A stretch of DNA of 64,000 nucleotides, taken from an uncultured Pseudoxanthomonas sp. GTDB lineage: Bacteria > Pseudomonadota > Gammaproteobacteria > Xanthomonadales > Xanthomonadaceae. The stretch spans positions 1-64,000 of the forward strand of contig NZ_CAMPJD010000008.1 in NCBI RefSeq assembly GCF_946886695.1. Reading direction: 5' to 3'. Positions 59,686 to 64,000 of this stretch are shown here, one piece after another. The notes beneath the pieces are model-generated. The model was not told the DNA's origin, made no database searches, and saw only the letters and a list, made by a program, of their open reading frames with translations. The translations under genes and the position numbers were made by a program. Position 1 is the stretch's first letter; each line of letters opens with the position of its first letter.

Positions 59686-60243
59686 ATGAAGGCCCGACAT
59701 TATCCCGGCTTGACCCTGCCCGCGCCACTTCGGTGCTGGGTCGTCCTCTTGCTCTGCGCCAGTCTGATCGCCCTGGCCGGCTGTGGCAGCTCCAAGCCCC
59801 AGGCCCGCAAGTCGCCACCGCCCTCCGCGCAGCGCGCGTGGCCGGTGGTGCAGGCGGACGATCCCGCCGCCGCGACCTCGGTCCTGATGCGCGCGATCGG
59901 CCTGGTCGGCACGCCCTACCGCTACGGCGGCAACACGCCGGAATCCGGCTTTGACTGCAGCGGCCTGGTGACCTACGTCTATCGGGACATGCTGGATGTG
60001 CGCCTGCCCCGTACTTCGCGGGAACTGGCGCAGGTGCAGGGACCCAGGATCGAACCACGCCGCCTGGCGCCCGCAGACCTGGTGTTCTTCGGCAACAAGG
60101 GCAACGTCACCCACGTGGGCATCTACGTGGGCGAGGGCCGGTTCGTGCATGCGCCCAGTACGGGCGGAACCGTGCGGCTCGACCACCTGGATGGTCCCTA
60201 CTGGCGGGACCATTACAGCGGCGCAAAACGCGTCCTTCGTTAG
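59686..60243 (+). CDS. NlpC/P60-family lipoprotein (peptidoglycan hydrolase)
   Basis: 185 residues from the ATG at 59686; an ATG at 59665 is an alternative. Lipobox LIALAGC (Cys33). The C-terminal NlpC/P60 domain (about 62-185) has the catalytic Cys91 (GFDCSGLV), His143 (VTHVGIYVG) and His155 (RFVHAP). It cleaves peptide cross-links in peptidoglycan. It is followed by a second NlpC/P60 gene in the same direction after 119 AT-rich bases, so it was probably duplicated. Confidence 0.9.
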   Translation: MKARHYPGLTLPAPLRCWVVLLLCASLIALAGCGSSKPQARKSPPPSAQRAWPVVQADDPAAATSVLMRAIGLVGTPYRYGGNTPESGFDCSGLVTYVYRDMLDVRLPRTSRELAQVQGPRIEPRRLAPADLVFFGNKGNVTHVGIYVGEGRFVHAPSTGGTVRLDHLDGPYWRDHYSGAKRVLR

Positions 60244-60362
60244 GAATCGGTCAAGTCTGTGACGCGCAACGTTCACATTTAACGAATAAATAACGATTTC
60301 TGAACCAAATCGGTCCGATCAGCCGGCATTATCGCCCCTGACTTGTTAAACCCCTCCCGCGC
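60244..60362 (+). promoter_or_regulatory. AT-rich leader between the two NlpC/P60 genes
   Basis: 119 bases, clearly richer in A/T than the surroundings (TTCACATTTAACGAATAAATAACG at 60272-60295), hence a likely promoter for the second gene. No terminator hairpin ends the first gene here. An imperfect TGTGA-N10-TCACA (60258-60277) is noted but does not have the spacing of a Crp/Clp site. Boxes could not be assigned with confidence. Confidence 0.4.
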
Positions 60363-61142
60363 GTGACGACCGACGACGACCTGCCAACAGGCCAGCCTGC
60401 CGCCACCCACCGCCTGCCGCGGAGGGTTTCCCGACTTCTTTTGGGCCTTGGCCTGTGCGCCATGGCTTCCGTGGCGCAGGCCCAGACTGCCCCGACCGCC
60501 GTCGAGTCCGCATCAACACCGGCATCCAGCGATGTGGTGGTAGCCCCGGCCCCTGCCGCGAAGTCCGTTACCGCCAGCGTCAAGGAAAAGGCCGCCGAGG
60601 CCGCGACCGCCACCCTCTCCGCCCTGCTCCCGCGCCTGGCCGCCAGCGACACGCTGCCGCTGGTCGATCGTTCCGCGATGGTGGCCGGTGATATCAGCAA
60701 GCTGCTGGCCGCCTATGACCTGAGCAAGGAAGGCGTTGTCGCGCAGGAGCAGCAGGGCGGCAAGGTCCAAGCCGTACTGCAACGCGCACTGGCCCTGATG
60801 GGCACGCCGTACCGCTGGGGCGGCACCTCGCCCGACAGCGGTTTCGATTGCAGTGGTCTGGTCGGTTACGTCTTCCGCACCGCGCTGGGCATCGAGTTGC
60901 CGCGCGTCTCCCGCGACATGGCCGCCAAGGCCGACGCGGAAGTGGTCGGCGCGCGCGAGGAACTGCGTCAGGGTGATCTGGTGTTCTTCGGGCTGAAGGG
61001 CCGGGTGAACCACGTGGGCATCTACGTCGGCGAAGGTCGTTTCCTGCATTCGCCCAGCCGCGGCAAGGATGTACGCGTGGACACGCTGCTTACAGGCTAC
61101 TGGGCCAATCGCTACCTGAGTGCGCGCCGCGTCGCGATGTGA
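60363..61142 (+). CDS. NlpC/P60-family secreted peptidase
   Basis: 259 residues from a GTG at 60363 (no clear ribosome-binding site). A basic start and hydrophobic segment (LLLGLGLCAMASVAQA) form a signal peptide. A low-complexity Ala/Ser linker (41-90) and a helical region precede the NlpC/P60 domain (about 135-259) with Cys163 (GFDCSGLV), His217 (VNHVGIYVG) and His229 (FLHSP). Domain identity with the preceding gene is high. It is not a lipoprotein (no Cys after the signal). A terminator follows. Confidence 0.9.
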   Translation: MTTDDDLPTGQPAATHRLPRRVSRLLLGLGLCAMASVAQAQTAPTAVESASTPASSDVVVAPAPAAKSVTASVKEKAAEAATATLSALLPRLAASDTLPLVDRSAMVAGDISKLLAAYDLSKEGVVAQEQQGGKVQAVLQRALALMGTPYRWGGTSPDSGFDCSGLVGYVFRTALGIELPRVSRDMAAKADAEVVGAREELRQGDLVFFGLKGRVNHVGIYVGEGRFLHSPSRGKDVRVDTLLTGYWANRYLSARRVAM

Positions 61143-61171
61143 CCGCACGCATGTCACTGCAACGATGAGGA

Positions 61172-61194
61172 AGGCCGCCCTGCGCGGCCTTCTT
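61172..61194 (+). terminator. intrinsic terminator of the second NlpC/P60 gene
   Basis: Perfect 9-bp stem (61172-61180 with 61186-61194, GAAGGCCGC/GCGGCCTTC), 5-base loop, then TTCTTTTCCC on the plus strand, 30 bases after the stop. Confidence 0.8.
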
Positions 61195-61309
61195 CTTTTC
61201 CCTCTTCTGTGCGCCGCAGCTTGCATCGCGCGCCGGCTTGCCTCCATCCTCCGGCGATTGCGCCGTGACGGCGCATCCAATTTTTCGCGCCGAAGGGGAG
61301 TCGTACGCG

Positions 61310-62176
61310 ATGCAGGCATCACTGCTGACCAATCTGTTGTTGCCGTTGGCCCTGGGCATCATCATGCTCGGGCTGGGTCTGGGACTGACGCTTGAGGATT
61401 TCCGTCGCGTGGCGCGCTATCCACGCGCGGTGCTGATCGGGCTCGCCCTGCAGACACTGGTACTGCCGTGGGTCGCGTTCGGCCTGGCACTGGGCTTCGG
61501 CCTGCCTGCGGAACTCGCAGTAGGCCTGATGCTGCTGGCCGCCTCGCCGGGCGGCGCCACCGCCAACATCTACAGCCACCTCGCGCGCGGCGACGTCGCG
61601 CTAAACATCACCCTGACCGCGATCAACAGCCTGCTCTGCCTGCTGACGCTGCCGGTGATACTCAACCTTTCCCTGGAGTACTTCCTCGGCGCCGGTCAGT
61701 ACGTACCGCCACCGACGAAGAAAGTCGTCGAGGTTGCCGCCATCATCCTGCTGCCGGTTGCCCTCGGCATGGTCATCCGTGCCAAGGCGGCAGGGTTCGC
61801 AGCACGCACCGAGAAGCCCATCCGCCTGCTGTCGGTGCTGGTGCTGGCCTTGCTGGTGGTCGCGGCGGTGGCGCAGGAGTGGAAAACGCTGACCACCTAC
61901 TTCGCCATCGTCGGCCTGGCCTGCCTGTTGTTCAACCTGGCCAGCATGGGCGCCGGCTATGCGGCGCCGCTGGCGCTGCGCCTGCCGAAGAAGCAGGCCA
62001 TCGCCATCGCCATGGAGATCGGCATCCACAACGGCACGCTGGCGATCTTCATCGCACTCAACGTGCTGCAGAACGCGACCATCTCGGTGCCGGCGGCGGT
62101 CTACAGCCTGCTGATGTTCGTCACGGCGGGCGTGTTCGCGTGGTGGGTGTCGCGGGACAAGGCGGCAACGGCCTAG
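61310..62176 (+). CDS. BASS-family (bile acid:sodium symporter-like) transporter
   Basis: 288 residues from the ATG at 61310 (GGGGAG upstream); the frame is open further upstream without support. About nine to ten hydrophobic helices; the SBF signature appears in LAASPGGATANIYSHLARGD (sodium-site region) and IGIHNGTLAIFIALNVL. Bacterial members move organic anions such as pantoate or keto acids. It ends four bases inside the convergent GNAT gene. Confidence 0.88.
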   Translation: MQASLLTNLLLPLALGIIMLGLGLGLTLEDFRRVARYPRAVLIGLALQTLVLPWVAFGLALGFGLPAELAVGLMLLAASPGGATANIYSHLARGDVALNITLTAINSLLCLLTLPVILNLSLEYFLGAGQYVPPPTKKVVEVAAIILLPVALGMVIRAKAAGFAARTEKPIRLLSVLVLALLVVAAVAQEWKTLTTYFAIVGLACLLFNLASMGAGYAAPLALRLPKKQAIAIAMEIGIHNGTLAIFIALNVLQNATISVPAAVYSLLMFVTAGVFAWWVSRDKAATA

Positions 62177-62604
62177 GTTCCCCGGCGACCATTGGCCACA
62201 TAGGCCATGCTGACCGAGGCGGGCGCGGTTTCGACGAACCCGAAGTGGCTGTAGAGATGTCTTGCTTCACCGTCGGCGATCAGCATGACGTAGGCGGACG
62301 CAGGCGCATTCGCGCGCAGCCATGCATCCAGTGCCGCCATGATGCGCCTGCCCTGCCCCTGGCCCTGATGGTCGGGCCGCACGGCGATGTCCACGACGGC
62401 AAACACCGTGCCGTTGTCGCCAATGACGCGCCCCATGCCGATCACGTCACCCGCCTTCACCAGGCTGACGCCGTACAGCGTGTTGGCGAGGCCCCGCTCG
62501 GCGGCTTCCTGCGTCTTGGGCGACAGTCCAGCATCGACACGGAGCCGACGATAGGTGGCTGCATCAGGGAAGGAATCCACCCGTTGAATAGCATCAGCAC
62601 TCAT
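62173..62604 (-). CDS. GNAT-family N-acetyltransferase
   Basis: 143 residues. Acetyl-CoA binding motif VRPDHQGQGQGRRIMAALD and the C-terminal LYSHFGFVETAPASVSM fit a small GNAT enzyme. The substrate is unknown. Its ATG overlaps the stop of the upstream symporter gene by four bases, so it is co-translated with it. Confidence 0.88.
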   Translation of the reverse strand: MSADAIQRVDSFPDAATYRRLRVDAGLSPKTQEAAERGLANTLYGVSLVKAGDVIGMGRVIGDNGTVFAVVDIAVRPDHQGQGQGRRIMAALDAWLRANAPASAYVMLIADGEARHLYSHFGFVETAPASVSMAYVANGRRGT

Positions 62605-63878
62605 GGCGTCGAGGCGGCATCATCCCCGAGACCGACATTGCTCGATGCGCTTTCGTAGATTTCGCGATCCAGCAGACCGGTTTCCTTCGCCACCAGCACC
62701 GGTACCAGCATCTGGCCGGTCACGTTCGTCATCGTGCGCATCATGTCCAGGATGCGGTCGATCGCCACCAACAGGCCGATGCCTTCCAGCGGCAGGTTGG
62801 CCGCACTCAGCACCAGGGTGACCATCACTGTCGCCGTGCCGGGTACGCCGGCCGTGCCGAAGCTTCCCAGCACCGACGCCAGCAGGATGACGAAGTACTG
62901 GTTCATCGAGAGGTCCAGCCCGAAATACTGGGCCACGAAGATCGACGTCAGCGCCGGATAGATCGCGCCGCAGCCATCCATCTTGATGCTGGCGCCCAGC
63001 GGCACCGCGAACGCGGCGTAGTCCTTGTCTACGCCCAGATTGTGGGTGACGCTGCGCAGCGCGACCGGCATCGAAGCGAAGCTGGACGAACTGACGAACG
63101 CCACCTGCATGCCCGGCGCGGCGCCGCGGAAGAACTTCCACGGATTGAGCCCATGCGCGAGCAGCAGGCTGCCGTACACGACGACGATGTGCAGCGCGCA
63201 GGCCAGGTAAAGCGCGCCGATGTAGCTGCCCAGCGGCAAGAGCTTCTCGAATCCATAGGTGCCAACCAGACTGCCGATCAGGCCGAACGTACCGATCGGC
63301 GTCATCTCCAGCACGAAGCGCGTGACCTGCACCATGGTGTCGCTGGCCTCGCCCGCGAGCTTGCGCAGGCCCGCGCTGCGTTCGCCCAGCTTGACGAGCG
63401 CGAAGCCCAGCAGGCCGGCGAAGAAGATCACCTGCAGGATCTTGCCCTCGGTCAGCGCCTTGAACGGATTGGCCGGCACGATGTCCAGCAGCACCTGCAC
63501 CGGCGTTGGCACTTCGCGTACCTGGTAGTCCGGCGCCATCATCAGGCCGGTCAGGCCCTTGCCCGGCTGCACCACCCAGCCCACGGCCAGACCCACGCAG
63601 ACCGCCAGCGCGGCAGTCGCGGCAAACCACAGGAACGTGCGTCCGCCCAGCGCAGCGACCGACTTCTGCCCATGCAGGCTGGACACGGCATTGATCACCG
63701 CGAAGAACACCAGCGGTACCGCGATCATCTTGATCAGTGTGACGTAGAGATCGCCGAGCGGCTTGAGCCAGATACCGGAGGCCGGTCCCAGCAACCATCC
63801 CGCCAGCGCGCCCAGCACGAAGCCGGCGACGACGCGCTGCCAGAACGGAATCCTCAACCAGGCCGAGACCAGACTCAT
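62601..63878 (-). CDS. dicarboxylate/amino-acid:cation symporter (DAACS family)
   Basis: 425 residues with the glutamate/aspartate transporter topology. The serine-rich motif FVSSSSFASMPVAL, then GASIKMDGCGAIYPAL and the late GVPGTATVMVTLVLSA and TNVTGQMLVPVLVAKE match the GltP/GltT/DctA superfamily. It imports glutamate, aspartate or C4-dicarboxylates with protons or sodium; motifs do not decide which. It is coupled to the downstream GNAT gene. Confidence 0.92.
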   Translation of the reverse strand: MSLVSAWLRIPFWQRVVAGFVLGALAGWLLGPASGIWLKPLGDLYVTLIKMIAVPLVFFAVINAVSSLHGQKSVAALGGRTFLWFAATAALAVCVGLAVGWVVQPGKGLTGLMMAPDYQVREVPTPVQVLLDIVPANPFKALTEGKILQVIFFAGLLGFALVKLGERSAGLRKLAGEASDTMVQVTRFVLEMTPIGTFGLIGSLVGTYGFEKLLPLGSYIGALYLACALHIVVVYGSLLLAHGLNPWKFFRGAAPGMQVAFVSSSSFASMPVALRSVTHNLGVDKDYAAFAVPLGASIKMDGCGAIYPALTSIFVAQYFGLDLSMNQYFVILLASVLGSFGTAGVPGTATVMVTLVLSAANLPLEGIGLLVAIDRILDMMRTMTNVTGQMLVPVLVAKETGLLDREIYESASSNVGLGDDAASTP

Positions 63879-64000
63879 CCACCGCGACTCAGAAAAACGG
63901 ACGCGACACCTTAGCCCATGACTCCGTGCGAGGCGACCATGCCGGCGGAATGCCGGGTGTCATGAACAGGACACTGCCCGGACGGCATAATGGCGCGTCC
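63879..64000. other. upstream region of the symporter gene, to the window edge
   Basis: 122 bases beyond the symporter start, expected to hold its promoter. I see no gene or recognisable site. A gene reading rightwards might begin beyond the window edge. Confidence 0.4.

Noticed and set aside
60258..60277. Crp/Clp-type site TGTGA-N10-TCACA
   Set aside because: The spacer is 10 bases rather than the 6 of the consensus, so binding is unlikely.

Overview
The window is about 64 kb of high-GC chromosomal DNA from a gammaproteobacterium. The core gene order (purA - DUF2065 - hflC - hflK - hflX - hfq - miaA - folP - ftsH - rlmE | yhbY, then nlpD - exoD-like - pcm - surE, truD - ispF - ispD - ftsB - eno - kdsA - pyrG, then parE) and the protein sequences fit the family Xanthomonadaceae (a Pseudoxanthomonas, Lysobacter or Luteimonas relative). 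The genus cannot be fixed from the sequence alone. I saw no rRNA, tRNA, CRISPR array, prophage or insertion sequence.

Layout. 1-8.2 kb: a 1599-residue secreted RHS/YD-repeat protein with a variable C-terminal toxin-like tip and a small membrane protein directly downstream (candidate immunity protein), divergent from a membrane-anchored NHL/FG-GAP protein. 8.2-14.3 kb: small membrane, glycine-zipper and proline-rich proteins around two sensory systems, an RsbRD-type histidine kinase and an HWE-family PAS kinase translationally coupled to a single-domain response regulator. 14.4-14.9 kb: a six-unit, exactly 42-bp tandem repeat with a quasi-palindromic core in most units. 14.9-23 kb: a type I restriction-modification operon in the order hsdR-hsdS-rhuM-prrC-hsdM, with start/stop overlaps at three junctions. 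It carries a PrrC-type anticodon nuclease with an apparently intact Arg-Glu-His triad. 23-26.6 kb: paralogous small genes, purA and a DUF559 nuclease-like gene embedded in a dense cluster of dispersed imperfect palindromes.

26.6-64 kb is mostly housekeeping: membrane proteolysis control (hflKC, ftsH), RNA metabolism (hfq, miaA, hflX, rlmE, yhbY, truD), folate synthesis (folP), envelope proteins (nlpD, NlpC/P60 pair, M15-like peptidase), isoprenoid synthesis (ispD, ispF), enolase, KDO-8-P synthase, CTP synthase, topoisomerase IV subunit B, a YbdK-type ligase, an amine/thiol redox cluster (DUF418, D-amino-acid dehydrogenase-like, glutathione reductase, HutG, DMT exporter), SlyD, a BASS transporter, a GNAT acetyltransferase and a dicarboxylate/glutamate symporter.

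The most noteworthy unit is the R-M / anticodon-nuclease island. In the known E. coli prr locus, the R-M complex holds the nuclease silent and phage anti-restriction releases it to cut host tRNA, giving a two-layer defence. Here the operon also encodes a RhuM-family protein of unknown role between hsdS and prrC. Many start codons given below differ from the longest open frame. They were chosen from ribosome-binding sites, stop/start overlaps and family N-termini.
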